A stretch of DNA of 62,958 nucleotides, taken from the NCBI GenBank assembly GCA_026168805.1, contig JAPFDS010000039.1, forward strand, positions 1 through 62,958. Reading direction: 5' to 3'. The notes beneath the pieces are model-generated. The model was not told the DNA's origin. It saw nothing but the letters and a program-made list of their open reading frames with translations, and made no database searches. The stretch is from Caryophanales bacterium. Its GTDB lineage: Bacteria > Bacillota > Bacilli > Bacillales > Amphibacillaceae. The translations under genes and the position numbers were made by a program. This document shows, in pieces, positions 26,735 through 36,100 of the stretch (positions are counted from its first letter, which is position 1; every line of letters starts with the position of its first letter).

Positions 26735-27274
26735 TTAATTCCATTCCCGCCGGAGTAAACTATATAACACTTGATCCATCGGCTTTCCATTGACCCATTC
26801 ATTCTCCCGAACAATACCTTCATTTGTAAACTGTAATCGTTCGGCAACTGCTCTACTTGGATGATTTTCGACAGCAGCAAATAATTGCAGTCGGTTTAAT
26901 TGAAGGTTTTTAAATCCATGTGCAATCAGCGCTTTTACCGATGCAGTCATAATCCCTTTCCCTTCAAACTCTTCGCCCATCCAATATCCAATCGTACCTA
27001 TTTTGTTCATAAAATCTAAAGAATTAAAACCAATGATCCCAGCAAGCGTATCTTTGTAAAATATTCCGGCTGTTAACGATTCTCTATTTGCATAAGACTC
27101 AAAAGCATGTTTAATAAATCGTTCAGAGTCTTTAACGGATTTGTTTTGATGTACCCAAGCTAACCACCGTTGTAAAAACGCTCGATTCCGGTCAATAAGA
27201 GCAAATAGTTCTGTCTTCTCGCTCACCTTCATCATTCGTATCAGTAGATCGTCATTTACTTGTTGGACATACAT
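26735..27274 (-). CDS. RimJ/RimL-type GNAT N-acetyltransferase (YdaF-like)
   Basis: A 179-residue single GNAT domain. The acetyl-CoA binding region is GYWMGEEFEGKGIMTASVKALIAHGF. The family signature LNRLQLFAAVENHPSRAVAERLQFTNEGIVRENEWVNG is that of ribosomal-protein-alanine/serine acetyltransferase relatives such as YdaF. The acceptor is unknown. Start ATG 27274, with AAAGG just upstream on the minus strand. It is convergent with the ABC exporter across repeat copy 2. Confidence 0.9.
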   Translation of the reverse strand: MYVQQVNDDLLIRMMKVSEKTELFALIDRNRAFLQRWLAWVHQNKSVKDSERFIKHAFESYANRESLTAGIFYKDTLAGIIGFNSLDFMNKIGTIGYWMGEEFEGKGIMTASVKALIAHGFKNLQLNRLQLFAAVENHPSRAVAERLQFTNEGIVRENEWVNGKPMDQVLYSLLRREWN

Positions 27275-27438
27275 GACTCCATCAACCTTTCCTACTTGAT
27301 ACCTTTATCATACTATAGCAACATTTGAAATGATAAATCTACGCATTAAAAATGCCCAAACTAATGAAACTAGACGAATACCTATAACAAACGCCCTTAC
27401 TTTACATATGCTAGCAATATAAGAAAGAAGGGGGTGTT

Positions 27439-27579
27439 ATGATGTCATACGGAGCAGGATACGGAAATCCATGTTGCTCAGGAGGACCATCTACAGGTGG
27501 AAGCACAGGAGTTGGAGGATTTGCGTTAATAGTAGTGTTGTTTATTCTTTTAATCATTGTAGGTAGAGTATGGTGTTAA
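27439..27579 (+). CDS. YjcZ-family small membrane peptide
   Basis: A 46-residue peptide with a Gly/Cys/Ser-rich N-terminus (YGAGYGNPCCSGG) and one C-terminal transmembrane helix ending GRVWC. This is the YjcZ/sporulation-associated small-protein pattern, abundant in Bacillaceae and often linked to spores (family knowledge, not shown here). The ribosome binding site AAGAAGGGGG precedes ATG 27439; ATG 27442 is also possible. Confidence 0.85.
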   Translation: MMSYGAGYGNPCCSGGPSTGGSTGVGGFALIVVLFILLIIVGRVWC

Positions 27580-27690
27580 CTTCATAATCCCTCGTATGAA
27601 GATGCATCAGCGACTTGAACACTTCAAGCTAATTATGGGGAAGAGGTACACCTATGATTAGTACATGTAAACAAAAAGGTGATATAATAA

Positions 27691-27725
27691 GCGAAAGGAT
27701 TAAGAGCGACTCTTAATCCTTTCGC
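27691..27725 (+). promoter_or_regulatory. 16-bp perfect hairpin just after a TATAAT box
   Basis: GCGAAAGGATTAAGAG (27691-27706) pairs perfectly with 27710-27725 around a 3-base loop. A TATAAT sequence at 27682-27687 would start transcription inside its left arm, so it may form the 5' end of the diguanylate cyclase mRNA. It could instead be a terminator for the upstream peptide gene; the U-tract is poor. Confidence 0.5.
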
Positions 27726-27819
27726 ATGTTTACTTTTTTACAGAAATATCCAGTGACTTTATACAAGCAGGAAAATATAAAGTGCGTATAGATAGATTGA
27801 TCCAGGAGGAAAACCGAAA

Positions 27820-29358
27820 ATGGAGTCCAAGAAAAGATTACGATTAGCCATTGTTTTAATTGTATCCGCAATGATTCTTGCATTTGCGATTGCAACGATT
27901 GACTACTTACGACACAAGCAAACATGGATTAAACACAATGAATTTCAATTAAGTCAAATTGAAGAAAATGTCATTGATGCTATTACAACGGTTGAGAAAG
28001 CCTACTCACTTTTTGATCAGCAAACGGTATCAAAAATGGAAGAAAATACTGAAGAATTAATACGTTTGTATGAAGAAACGTCTAGTTTTGACGACTGGGA
28101 CTTTGCCGCATTGCGTGAAGAGATGAATAATGATATTTATATTATTAACGAACAAAATGTCATCACTCACAGTAGCTTATCATCTGATATAGGCATGGAT
28201 TTTGCCGAATGTTGTGCAAGCTTATCTGAAATCTTAAATGAAAGACGCGATTCCGGTGAATTTTTTGTGGATCGAATGGACATGGAACAAGAAACCGGAA
28301 TGATTCGAATGTATAGTTATATGGCAACTCCCGATCGTAAACACATCATCCAACTAGGATACAATTTACAGGATGATGAAATATTTGAAGAGTTTAACTT
28401 TCTGAATGTGATTGATCAACAAATGGAAAAATATCCTTCCGTGAACGAAATTAATGTTGTAAACATAGGTGGCAATGTACTAGGAAAATCGGTAGAGGAA
28501 TTAAATCTTACCGAGGAACGAAGGGAAGCTAATAAAGAAGCACTCTCCACACATGAAATCGTTGAATTTAAAAATAACTGGAAAAACAAAATGGCCATAT
28601 ATCGCTATATTCCTTATGCATCACCCTATGATACAGGTAGTTCTGGAGAGAAAACGGTCGAAATCATTTATGATGATTCGGACTTTCAGGCGACATTGAA
28701 TAGTAATCGAAATTCTTTTTTCATCCAACTCTCAACCGTTTCAATCGTCATATTAGTCGTTTCTTTATTGATCCATACGTGGGTATCTAGACAAGTTTAT
28801 TTTGCCTATCACGATAGTTTGACAGATTTGAAAAACAGAGCAGCCTTTGATGATTTCTTGGGAAATATTCTATCCAAAAACAAAAAAGACAAAAATAAAA
28901 CGACGGCTTTAATGATGATTGATTTAGATAATTTCAAACCGGTTAACGATTACTTAGGTCACGACCGAGGGGATTATTTATTACAGCTCATTGGACAAAC
29001 AATCAAGCAAACCATTGGTGAAAAAGATGAGGCATTTAGAGTTGGTGGAGATGAGTTTTGTGTTGTCATGCCACATACGAATCAAGAAGAAGCTGTACAA
29101 TTCGCAAATCGGATCATTGAACAGTTGAAAGCATCGACTACCAATGAACAAGATTTGGATAACTTTGATATTACTGCAAGTATTGGAATTAGTTTTGCAC
29201 CGGACCATGGGATGGACCATGATACACTTTATAAAAAAGCAGACATTGCGCTGTATCATGCAAAAGAAAAAGGGAAGAGTCAATGTTCTATTTACCATGA
29301 TGGTTTACTATCAGGTGGAAGAACCAATATGAACGATTCGAATGTACAAAAAATATGA
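27820..29358 (+). CDS. Membrane diguanylate cyclase with extracellular sensor domain
   Basis: A 512-residue protein with transmembrane helices near 10-29 and 300-320 bracketing a roughly 270-residue extracytoplasmic domain of dCache-like size. A C-terminal GGDEF domain (about 335-500) has an intact GGDEF at 409-413 and DxLTxLxNR as DSLTDLKNR. It should make c-di-GMP from two GTP. The inhibitory I-site (RxxD five residues before GGDEF) reads GEKD, so product inhibition is probably lost. The start ATG 27820 follows CAGGAGGA. The sensed ligand is unknown. Confidence 0.93.
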   Translation: MESKKRLRLAIVLIVSAMILAFAIATIDYLRHKQTWIKHNEFQLSQIEENVIDAITTVEKAYSLFDQQTVSKMEENTEELIRLYEETSSFDDWDFAALREEMNNDIYIINEQNVITHSSLSSDIGMDFAECCASLSEILNERRDSGEFFVDRMDMEQETGMIRMYSYMATPDRKHIIQLGYNLQDDEIFEEFNFLNVIDQQMEKYPSVNEINVVNIGGNVLGKSVEELNLTEERREANKEALSTHEIVEFKNNWKNKMAIYRYIPYASPYDTGSSGEKTVEIIYDDSDFQATLNSNRNSFFIQLSTVSIVILVVSLLIHTWVSRQVYFAYHDSLTDLKNRAAFDDFLGNILSKNKKDKNKTTALMMIDLDNFKPVNDYLGHDRGDYLLQLIGQTIKQTIGEKDEAFRVGGDEFCVVMPHTNQEEAVQFANRIIEQLKASTTNEQDLDNFDITASIGISFAPDHGMDHDTLYKKADIALYHAKEKGKSQCSIYHDGLLSGGRTNMNDSNVQKI

Positions 29359-29445
29359 TTTAGAGTGAATCTAAATCACATTCATAGTATGATACATGAA
29401 AGGGCTGTCATGAATGGTTGAGAAATAAAGACGAGGTGTTTGAGT

Positions 29446-31080
29446 GTGAAGCGAATTGGAATATGGGTTGGAATACTATTAGTTAGTGTTATAGTCGGTT
29501 GTTCTCCTTCAGTGGATCAATCAGAAGAAGACCATAAACCATTAGGGGTGATGAAAGAGAAAATAGCAGAAACCTCTTTTGGGCAAGAAATTGGCTTTCA
29601 ATTAGATGCTCCTACGTATAAAAAGAATGAAATAGCCACTTCTTTAGCGGTGAAGGGTAAAGTAGAAGAAACGCTTGATGATCATCATATATGGATTGTT
29701 ATAAGTGGAAACTCTACGGAAGACTTTGAATACTATACTCCCATTGAAAATGGAGAATTTAGTGAAGAGATTACCGTACATGAAGGTAAGGGAACATATG
29801 AAATTAGTATGCGTGCACCAAGTAATAAACCAGGTGAAGAAGATACGTACTACGATGTTGCTACTTTTACAGTTGAAAATACAGATGATGAAGTGAAGCA
29901 AGATGTTGCCTATACAAAATTTGGCATAGAGCAACATGTACAGATTGAAGAACCAACGGTAGGTATGAATGAGGTAGATGAAGAAATATTTGTAAAAGGT
30001 CATGTAGGAGAAGCGTATGAAAGTGACGCCGTCTTAGTAGAAATTGAGAAAGACGATATGATTGAACAACTTACATTTCCAGTCGTTGACCAAACGTTCT
30101 CTGGAGACATTCCACTGTATTTTGGCGAAGGGAATCATAAGATATCCATACAATTATACAATGAAGATGATGAATACTATCATCAATCAGCAATCATCTA
30201 TGCCGATAACCAAGTAGATGTGTCATTTGCCCAAGTTGATACGTATAAAGAAGCTCGTACGTATGGAATTGAACTAGATTCTCCAACATATACAAGCAAA
30301 GAGTTTATAGAAGATGACGCATATGAAATTAAAGGAACCATTGATACATCACTTCCAGATGCGGATGAAATTACCCATGTGATCACAAATGTATATTCCT
30401 ATGAAGAAGAGGAAGAAGCAAGTTATATTTTCCCTGTAGTAGATGGATCATTTGAGGGGAATGCATATTTCCGGTTTGGACCTGGTGAATACGAAGTGCA
30501 AATCATGATTCCAGATCTAACCCAGCCTGATGAAGAAGTTCAATATTTTCAAACAATCGCAAATGCCTATTTTGAAGTAGACGGTGTTGAAGACCAACGA
30601 GATCTTCTTCCTTCTCAAGGGATTGAGTCTGACAATGTTTCCATCATCGAACAGGCTGAACAAATAACCGAAGGAATTACATCTGAGCGAGAAATTGCCC
30701 GAGCAATCTATGCCTTTGTGGCTCAAAATGTCGCATATGATGTTGAAAAATATGAAACAGAAAACAGTTTTACGCGTTTATATGATAGTGCGATTGAAGC
30801 GCTCGACTCTGGAAAAGGTGTTTGTCAAGATTATGCTTATTTAGCAATTGCACTCTTTCGATCACTCGGTATGGAAGCCCATTATGTGATTGGAGACGCA
30901 GGTGAATTGCACGCATGGGTAGAAGTGAAGGTAGATGACGAGTGGATTGAAATGGACCCAACATGGGGTGCAGGATATGTAGATCATAATGAATTTCACT
31001 TTAACTACGATGAACGCTATTTTGATCCAGACCCAGCCTTTTTGAATCAAACACATACGAGAGAAGAAATACGGTATTAA
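29446..31080 (+). CDS. Secreted lipoprotein with C-terminal transglutaminase-like domain
   Basis: About 544 residues. The signal peptide ends in a lipobox VIVGC near residue 19-20. Three acidic repeat modules of about 110 residues follow (each opening like FGIELDSPTY/FGIEQHVQIEEPT and ending in a Tyr-rich strand). A transglutaminase-core domain has Cys in GKGVCQDYAYLA, His in GELHAWVEV and Asp in EMDPTWG. The intact triad suggests protease, cross-linking or amidase activity at the cell surface. The start is GTG 29446, 7 bases after GAGGTG; TTG 29440 is the alternative. Monocistronic. Confidence 0.88.
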   Translation: MKRIGIWVGILLVSVIVGCSPSVDQSEEDHKPLGVMKEKIAETSFGQEIGFQLDAPTYKKNEIATSLAVKGKVEETLDDHHIWIVISGNSTEDFEYYTPIENGEFSEEITVHEGKGTYEISMRAPSNKPGEEDTYYDVATFTVENTDDEVKQDVAYTKFGIEQHVQIEEPTVGMNEVDEEIFVKGHVGEAYESDAVLVEIEKDDMIEQLTFPVVDQTFSGDIPLYFGEGNHKISIQLYNEDDEYYHQSAIIYADNQVDVSFAQVDTYKEARTYGIELDSPTYTSKEFIEDDAYEIKGTIDTSLPDADEITHVITNVYSYEEEEEASYIFPVVDGSFEGNAYFRFGPGEYEVQIMIPDLTQPDEEVQYFQTIANAYFEVDGVEDQRDLLPSQGIESDNVSIIEQAEQITEGITSEREIARAIYAFVAQNVAYDVEKYETENSFTRLYDSAIEALDSGKGVCQDYAYLAIALFRSLGMEAHYVIGDAGELHAWVEVKVDDEWIEMDPTWGAGYVDHNEFHFNYDERYFDPDPAFLNQTHTREEIRY

Positions 31081-31089
31081 ACATGTAAC

Positions 31090-31122
31090 CCCTCCAATAT
31101 AGGCATTGGAGGGATTATTTTT
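31090..31122. terminator. Bidirectional terminator between convergent genes
   Basis: CCCTCCAA (to 31097) and TTGGAGGG (31106-31113) form an 8-bp stem, followed on plus by ATTATTTTT. It separates the transglutaminase-like gene from the convergent beta-lactamase-like gene. Confidence 0.75.
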
Positions 31123-32404
31123 AGTTAAACTCTTCGATTGTATCTGTTCTAAATTCTTCATCATTGATAAACTCAACGAAGAAATGATTTAAATTATTAC
31201 TAACCATTAACATTTGATAGAGGGATAAGTCATCTGTAAAAATAACAAATTCATATTGTGTGCCGTCTAATGTTTCCACAAACATTGCTTGGTTCACAAT
31301 AAAGGCAGTGGACCCACCTTTTGTACCGACAGCATTATATAATTCTTTATTTTGAGGATTCGATTCTGGACCTGCCCGAAGCAAATCATGCATAATCGTA
31401 TTGACTTCATCGTCAAAGTCTTCAGCAACAATCTTACGTAACAGCTCTCCATATGTCTTTGCCGCGGAACCAGGTAGGCGGTCAGACCAAACCCGTTGTT
31501 CTTTCATAGAGAGTTCATCAATACCAGATGAATCAAATGATCCTTCTTTTAGTTGTTCATGAATGGCAAATGCCTTTTCCTCAAATACGTCTTGATCCAT
31601 TTTTTCTAACGTTTCTAACCAGTCTTTCGAGTCAGAATTTCTTTTTTCATCAAGAACAACGAGAAGTGAACTTACAATCGGATAAACGGAGTCGTGCGGT
31701 AAAATATCCTCTTCTTGCAGTCGTTCATTGATGTTGTCTGCACCTAATACGTCCATTAAATAGTCGGTATTGGCGTTGGAACTATAGAGGATCATTCCGA
31801 GAGCAACCTCTCTTAGTTCAACCGATGTAGCATCTTCTAATCCTTCATGCTCTTTCCAATCAGGATGCGCATCCCCATCTGTCCCCTCGACATAATAGCG
31901 GTCTAATTCTTCCATAGGAACCTCGGTATGTTCATCAATTGTTCCATCCGCTACTTGATAGGCATATTCTAGAGCAATGACAATTTTAACAACGCTTGCA
32001 AGTGGACGAATGGTTTCATCTTCATGTGTAATGACTGGTTCCCCGTCGATAGCGACATATGCAGATGTAGTTTCAGGATGTTTCAATATATGTTTTGTCA
32101 TGTACGCTGGATTTGAACGAAAAATAAAGATGAATATAGCAATACCAGCAGCAACAATCCCCCCATAGATAAGCATTCTTTTTTTCGTATAGGTTTTTTT
32201 ATCCAAAACAACCCCCGCAATAAGTGCACCGAACATGATAATAAAAGGGTTCATCTTTAAAATAAAAATGGCACCAATAACTGCTACTAATATAAACGAA
32301 TTTCGATAAATGGAATTTCTTTGTTCCTTTGATAATTCTTTACCAGAAACAATCGGATAAAACGTTAGAACAAGAGCAATTCCAAGGGCTATCCAAAAAA
32401 TCAG
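31121..32404 (-). CDS. Membrane-anchored beta-lactamase/PBP-like serine hydrolase
   Basis: The conventional ATG (32254) gives 377 residues. They hold a transmembrane helix near 27-46 and class A beta-lactamase-fold motifs: SVVK (Ser87-Lys90), YSSN and KGGST. The frame stays open for about 50 more residues upstream, encoding one or two further membrane helices, and ends below AAGGAGG/AGAGG at 32412-32423. No ATG, GTG or TTG is present there, so a CTG at 32404 or ATT at 32401 may start it. The large insertion between motifs argues against a true antibiotic-hydrolysing enzyme. The role is unknown. Confidence 0.75.
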   Translation of the reverse strand: MIFWIALGIALVLTFYPIVSGKELSKEQRNSIYRNSFILVAVIGAIFILKMNPFIIMFGALIAGVVLDKKTYTKKRMLIYGGIVAAGIAIFIFIFRSNPAYMTKHILKHPETTSAYVAIDGEPVITHEDETIRPLASVVKIVIALEYAYQVADGTIDEHTEVPMEELDRYYVEGTDGDAHPDWKEHEGLEDATSVELREVALGMILYSSNANTDYLMDVLGADNINERLQEEDILPHDSVYPIVSSLLVVLDEKRNSDSKDWLETLEKMDQDVFEEKAFAIHEQLKEGSFDSSGIDELSMKEQRVWSDRLPGSAAKTYGELLRKIVAEDFDDEVNTIMHDLLRAGPESNPQNKELYNAVGTKGGSTAFIVNQAMFVETLDGTQYEFVIFTDDLSLYQMLMVSNNLNHFFVEFINDEEFRTDTIEEFN

Positions 32405-32571
32405 TGACCTACCTCTCCTCCTTCATCTCTCTACTTATTCCTAATACTCTGGCTTATAATTAGGTAAAAAACAACGATTGTATTCGTTTCAAAATCATCG
32501 GTAATTATGATCGGTTCTTTTTCTTCTAATCCTTCCAAAAGATCTCTTTTTCAAAACAAAATGGTAGTTAC

Positions 32572-32874
32572 TTAATGAGACTTTCTCAGTACAGTTAAGT
32601 TAATGGCATGGATAATCATGAGTCCCGTAATGAGAAACCAGATAAGTAGTTTGTATGTTTCATATGGAATGGGTGAAATATAATCATCGTAAAGAAACAG
32701 TACGAACCACCCAAAAGGAAGTAACGGAAAAATAATCCCGTACGATTTATTTGCAATGGTGCGTCCGCGTTCATCTTTGCCTTCAGAGCCCCATTCAAAT
32801 TTAAAAATAATAAAACAAGCTCCGAAAAAGACGAGTACATAGCCAATTCGCAAAAAGGCTAACAAGACTTCCAT
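32572..32874 (-). CDS. Small membrane protein paired with an XRE regulator (DUF2178-like)
   Basis: A 100-residue protein with three hydrophobic helices and a charged loop WGSEGKDERGRTIANKSY. Such proteins usually sit directly downstream of a short XRE repressor in Bacillaceae, as here. Its start codon overlaps the stop of the XRE gene. The family is provisionally DUF2178; function unknown. The gap 32405-32571 contains no further gene. Confidence 0.75.
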   Translation of the reverse strand: MEVLLAFLRIGYVLVFFGACFIIFKFEWGSEGKDERGRTIANKSYGIIFPLLPFGWFVLFLYDDYISPIPYETYKLLIWFLITGLMIIHAINLTVLRKSH

Positions 32875-33104
32875 TAGATTTCCTCCTTTATTTCATATTT
32901 GAATACATCTGTAAGATCTACATCAAAAAAACAAGCGATATCAAAGGCTAGTTTTAAGGAAGGATTGTAGCGGTTTTTTTCTAAAGATAAAATCGTTTGT
33001 CTACTCACTCCCAATTGTTTTGCGAGTTCTTTTTGTGATAGACCCCGCTCCGCTCGTAATACAACAATGCGATTGGTAATTTCACGCTTTTGCTGACACG
33101 CCAT
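32874..33104 (-). CDS. Short XRE-family helix-turn-helix repressor
   Basis: A 76-residue single HTH_3 domain (LRAERGLSQKELAKQLGVSRQTILSLEKNRYNPSLKLA) with the Cro/CI-like second helix pair and a short tail. Start ATG 33104 has AGGGGG 8 bases upstream; GTG 33113 is the alternative. It overlaps the downstream membrane gene. An AT-rich imperfect dyad, CATACAT/ATGTATG, sits at about 33139-33173 upstream and may be its operator. Confidence 0.88.
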   Translation of the reverse strand: MACQQKREITNRIVVLRAERGLSQKELAKQLGVSRQTILSLEKNRYNPSLKLAFDIACFFDVDLTDVFKYEIKEEI

Positions 33105-33199
33105 GCCGAGCACCCCCTATTTGTAAAGTAACATATTTCATACATAGTGTAAACTATTTCTTACATAATGTATGAAAAATATTAATTTTGAACAAAAAA

Positions 33200-33238
33200 A
33201 GTCCCTTTAGATAAAAGGATGTTTTATCTAAAGGGATG
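33200..33238 (-). terminator. Terminator of dapA
   Basis: A 14-bp perfect stem (CCCTTTAGATAAAA at 33203-33216 with 33222-33235) and a 5-base loop. On the minus strand it runs into a T tract (A run at 33193-33200 on plus). Confidence 0.85.
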
Positions 33239-33248
33239 CTTTTCGTAT

Positions 33249-34112
33249 TTATTTGAGAAAGGTTGCTAAAGTCGTTCGCTCTTCTTCAGTTAAAGGAAGA
33301 AGCGGTAAGCGAACACTGCCAACAGGAACTCCGCGCATTTCTAACGCTGCTTTTACTGGAGCAGGACTAGGTGCTGCAAAGAGAGCTTCCATGATAGGTA
33401 AGAGTTCATAATGCAATGATTGAGCTTGCTTGATATTTCCTTCTTTAAAGCTTTGAACCATTTTCTGTAAATCGGATCCAATTACATGGCTTGCAACAGA
33501 GACAACGCCAACCGCACCAACGGATAGAGCAGGCAACGTTAACCCGTCATCTCCACAATACAGAGAAAAGTCATCTGGCATGCGCGTACACACATGTGAC
33601 ATATGAATAACATCGCCACTCGCATCTTTAAGAGATACAATGTTCGGTACCTTCGCTAAATGAATGATTGTCTCCAAATGTAAGCTTACACCACTTCTAC
33701 CTGGAATGTTGTACAACATAATCGGTAAAGAAGTAGATGCGGCAATTGCCTCAAAGTGAGCAATCATGCCAGCTTGAGAAGGTTTATTGTAATAAGGAAC
33801 TACAAGCATAATTCCATCGACACCGGCTTTTTCTGCCTCTTTTGTTAGAGCAATTGATTCAGCTGTATTATTGGAACCCGTTCCAGCAATTACCGGAATA
33901 CGTCCATCGGCTTCTTTGACAGAAAACCTGAATAGTTCAATCTTTTCCTCAGTTGTCAGCGTAGGACTTTCTCCAGTAGTTCCTGAGACAACGATACTAT
34001 CTGTTCCATTATTTATTAAATGTGTAATTAATGCTCGAACTTGTTGATAATCAATCATCTCATTTTCTTGAAATGGGGTAACCATAGCGGTTACGACATT
34101 ACCAAAATTCAT
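33249..34112 (-). CDS. dapA: 4-hydroxy-tetrahydrodipicolinate synthase
   Basis: A 287-residue class I aldolase that condenses pyruvate with aspartate semialdehyde, the committed step to diaminopimelate, lysine and dipicolinate. Visible: GTTGESPTL, catalytic Tyr in MLYNIPGRSG and the Schiff-base Lys in VSLKDASGD. Length is normal. It is preceded on the minus strand by a lysine riboswitch and its own promoter, and is transcribed alone rather than with asd and dapG as in B. subtilis. Confidence 0.96.
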   Translation of the reverse strand: MNFGNVVTAMVTPFQENEMIDYQQVRALITHLINNGTDSIVVSGTTGESPTLTTEEKIELFRFSVKEADGRIPVIAGTGSNNTAESIALTKEAEKAGVDGIMLVVPYYNKPSQAGMIAHFEAIAASTSLPIMLYNIPGRSGVSLHLETIIHLAKVPNIVSLKDASGDVIHMSHVCTRMPDDFSLYCGDDGLTLPALSVGAVGVVSVASHVIGSDLQKMVQSFKEGNIKQAQSLHYELLPIMEALFAAPSPAPVKAALEMRGVPVGSVRLPLLPLTEEERTTLATFLK

Positions 34113-34172
34113 TTTCCCACACCCTTATAAAAATAGTATGATGCATAATAAGGGGTAACTATTCACAAAACG

Positions 34173-34440
34173 AAAAAACAGCAACGAGAGACCGCTGCTG
34201 CATATGAAACAAGCATTTTGTTTACTAGCCACAATTTGCTTATCAATCGTTTCAATGCGTAAGTTAGCCCTCCATATAGAACGTCTATATGACAGTCCTG
34301 CGTTTATTCAACACAGTCCCAGCTTTAAAAAAGATGAGCCTTCTTAAAACTTCGGCAAATTCCCCTTTCCGTAAACATCTCTGAGTCACATCCCTCTCCG
34401 TTCACATACTGATGGTTTTTGCTCCTCCACTCACTTCAAT
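34173..34440 (-). promoter_or_regulatory. Lysine riboswitch (L-box) of dapA
   Basis: Read on the minus strand, the leader contains the L-box landmarks in order: GTGGAGGAGC, AAAGGGGAA..TGCCGAAG, TGTTGAATAAACGCAGGACTGTC, and TGGAGGGCTA. It is followed by the terminator CAGCAGCG..CGTTGCTG plus T run at 34200-34173. The arrangement closely parallels the B. subtilis lysC leader. With lysine bound the terminator would form and stop transcription before dapA. The motifs are read by eye and no covariance model was run. Confidence 0.9.
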
Positions 34441-34470
34441 ATTTTTATTGAAATAAGGTGATACAGACGT

Positions 34471-34499
34471 AGTATAACAAAGCTATTTGAAAATCTCAA
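34471..34499 (-). promoter_or_regulatory. Sigma-A promoter of the dapA leader
   Basis: On the minus strand TTGAGA (34499-34494), 17 bases, TATACT (34476-34471), placing the start just before the L-box. Confidence 0.7.
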
Positions 34500-34670
34500 T
34501 CGAATTCAAATGACAAATCAATGCACTTGACTATAGCTGGTGCATATATTATAGTGTATTCAACAATGTTGAATAGGTGTAAACACACATGAATATAATT
34601 TTTATAATTGAATATTAAATATAAGTAGTATTGAAAGCGGATACAAGGATTTGAAAAGGAGGAATGAATA

Positions 34671-35582
34671 ATGATTAGCCAGCTGCCTGATTCCATTCAA
34701 ATAAAAGAAGTAGGTCCTCGCGACGGACTCCAAAACGAAAAGGAATTCGTCCGAACAGAGGATAAAGTACGGTGGATTAATATGCTCTCCAAAACAGGTG
34801 TCAAAGAAATTGAGTACTCTTCATTTGTGCATCCGAAATGGGTACCTGCTTTATCAGACGCAAGAGAGGTAGGTAGACGGATTGAACGACATCCAGATGT
34901 TCGGTATTCAGCACTGATTCCGAATATGAAAGGTTTAGAATTCGCACTCGAAGCGGGAATCGACGGAGCTTCGGTGTTCATGTCTGCGAGTGAAACGCAT
35001 AATAAGAAAAATATTAACAAGACGATTGACGAAACATATCCTGTCTTACGAGAAGTGATTGCTGAGGCGAAGAGTGCAGGTAAACATGTAACGGGTTATA
35101 TTTCGACGGTATTTGATTGTCCGTACGAAGGAGCCATCTCCCCTGAAAAAGTATTAGACGTATGTGAAACATTATATGAATTTGGCGTCGATGATGTGTC
35201 ATTAGGAGATACGATCGGTACAGCCGTTCCACTCCAAGTCGAAACATTGCTCCAAACGATTTTACGAACCTTCCCTCCGCATAAAATTATTATGCATTAT
35301 CATGATACACGCGGAATGGCGATCGCAAACATTATGAAGTCGATGGAATACGGAATTACAAGATTTGATAGTTCGGTTGGAGGTCTTGGCGGATGTCCAT
35401 ATGCACCAGGAGCAGCAGGAAATATTGCCACAAATGATGTGTTATATTTAATGCATCAAATGGGGATCCAAACAGGAATCGATGAACAGAAATTACAAGA
35501 AGCCTCCTTCTTTATCCAAAAGAAGTTGGGAAAAGAACTTCCAAGTAAAAACTTAGCCTACGCAACCGCACAATTATCTTAA
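34671..35582 (+). CDS. mvaB: Hydroxymethylglutaryl-CoA lyase
   Basis: A 303-residue TIM-barrel lyase splitting HMG-CoA to acetoacetate and acetyl-CoA in leucine and branched-chain acid breakdown. It has the VGPRDGLQNE N-terminal motif, metal-ligand HYHDTRGMAIAN and the active-site cysteine loop GGLGGCPYAPGAAGN. No companion leucine-degradation genes are adjacent. The start ATG 34671 follows AAAAGGAGG. The nearest upstream signal is the divergent dapA promoter. Confidence 0.94.
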   Translation: MISQLPDSIQIKEVGPRDGLQNEKEFVRTEDKVRWINMLSKTGVKEIEYSSFVHPKWVPALSDAREVGRRIERHPDVRYSALIPNMKGLEFALEAGIDGASVFMSASETHNKKNINKTIDETYPVLREVIAEAKSAGKHVTGYISTVFDCPYEGAISPEKVLDVCETLYEFGVDDVSLGDTIGTAVPLQVETLLQTILRTFPPHKIIMHYHDTRGMAIANIMKSMEYGITRFDSSVGGLGGCPYAPGAAGNIATNDVLYLMHQMGIQTGIDEQKLQEASFFIQKKLGKELPSKNLAYATAQLS

Positions 35583-35594
35583 TAATCGCTTTTA

Positions 35595-35628
35595 AAAAAG
35601 GGTTTCTCACGTAGAGCCCTTTTTTTGT
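35595..35628 (+). terminator. Terminator after mvaB
   Basis: AAAAAAGGG..TCT and AGA.CCCTTTTTT form a stem around a short CACGT loop and end in seven T. It lies directly before tandem array 2. Confidence 0.8.
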
Positions 35629-35654
35629 GTGGGAATTTGGCGAGAGGATGAGAA

Positions 35655-36005
35655 TGCGTTTAAAAATTTGAGTTTGGGTCCTGAATTTTAGACGCAATTG
35701 TCGTTTGCGTTTAAAAATTTGCGCTTGGGTCTGGGAAATTAGACGCAATTGTCGTTTGCGTTTAAAAATTTGAGTTTGGATCTGGAAATTTAGACGCATT
35801 TTCCATTTGCGTTTAAAAATCTGCGCTTGGGTCAGAAAAATTAGACGCATTTTCCATTTGCGTTTAAAAATCTGCGCTTGGGTCAGAAAAATTAGACGCA
35901 TTTGCCTATTGCGTTTAAAAATTTGCGCTTGAGTCCGAAAAATTAGACGCAACCGCCTCTTTCGTTTAAAAACCAAGTGTATGCTGCAAAATTTTAAGCG
36001 CATCA
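35655..36005. repeat. Tandem array 2: seven 51-bp units, same family as array 1
   Basis: Units start TGCGTTTAAAAATTTG at 35655, 35706, 35757, 35808, 35859, 35910 and 35961 (the last with TTCG). The reverse complement of array 1 aligns with this unit (TTGCGTTTAAA, GAAATT..GACGCA), so the two arrays are related and inverted to each other. AATTAGACGCAA and TTGCGTTTAAAAATT pair across unit junctions around a roughly 9-base loop. No ribosome binding site, not treated as coding. Confidence 0.9.
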
Positions 36006-36100
36006 TGAATCCCCTGCCTTGGGCAACATATCTTGACGGATATACGGCGCTACCTTATTATTAAGTCACATCCAATCAGTTTTTCAAGGAGGAGAAACGT

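Noticed and set aside
35512-36006. 164-residue minus-strand frame over tandem array 2
   Set aside because: Composed of the repeat units, overlaps the end of mvaB, and has no start signal.
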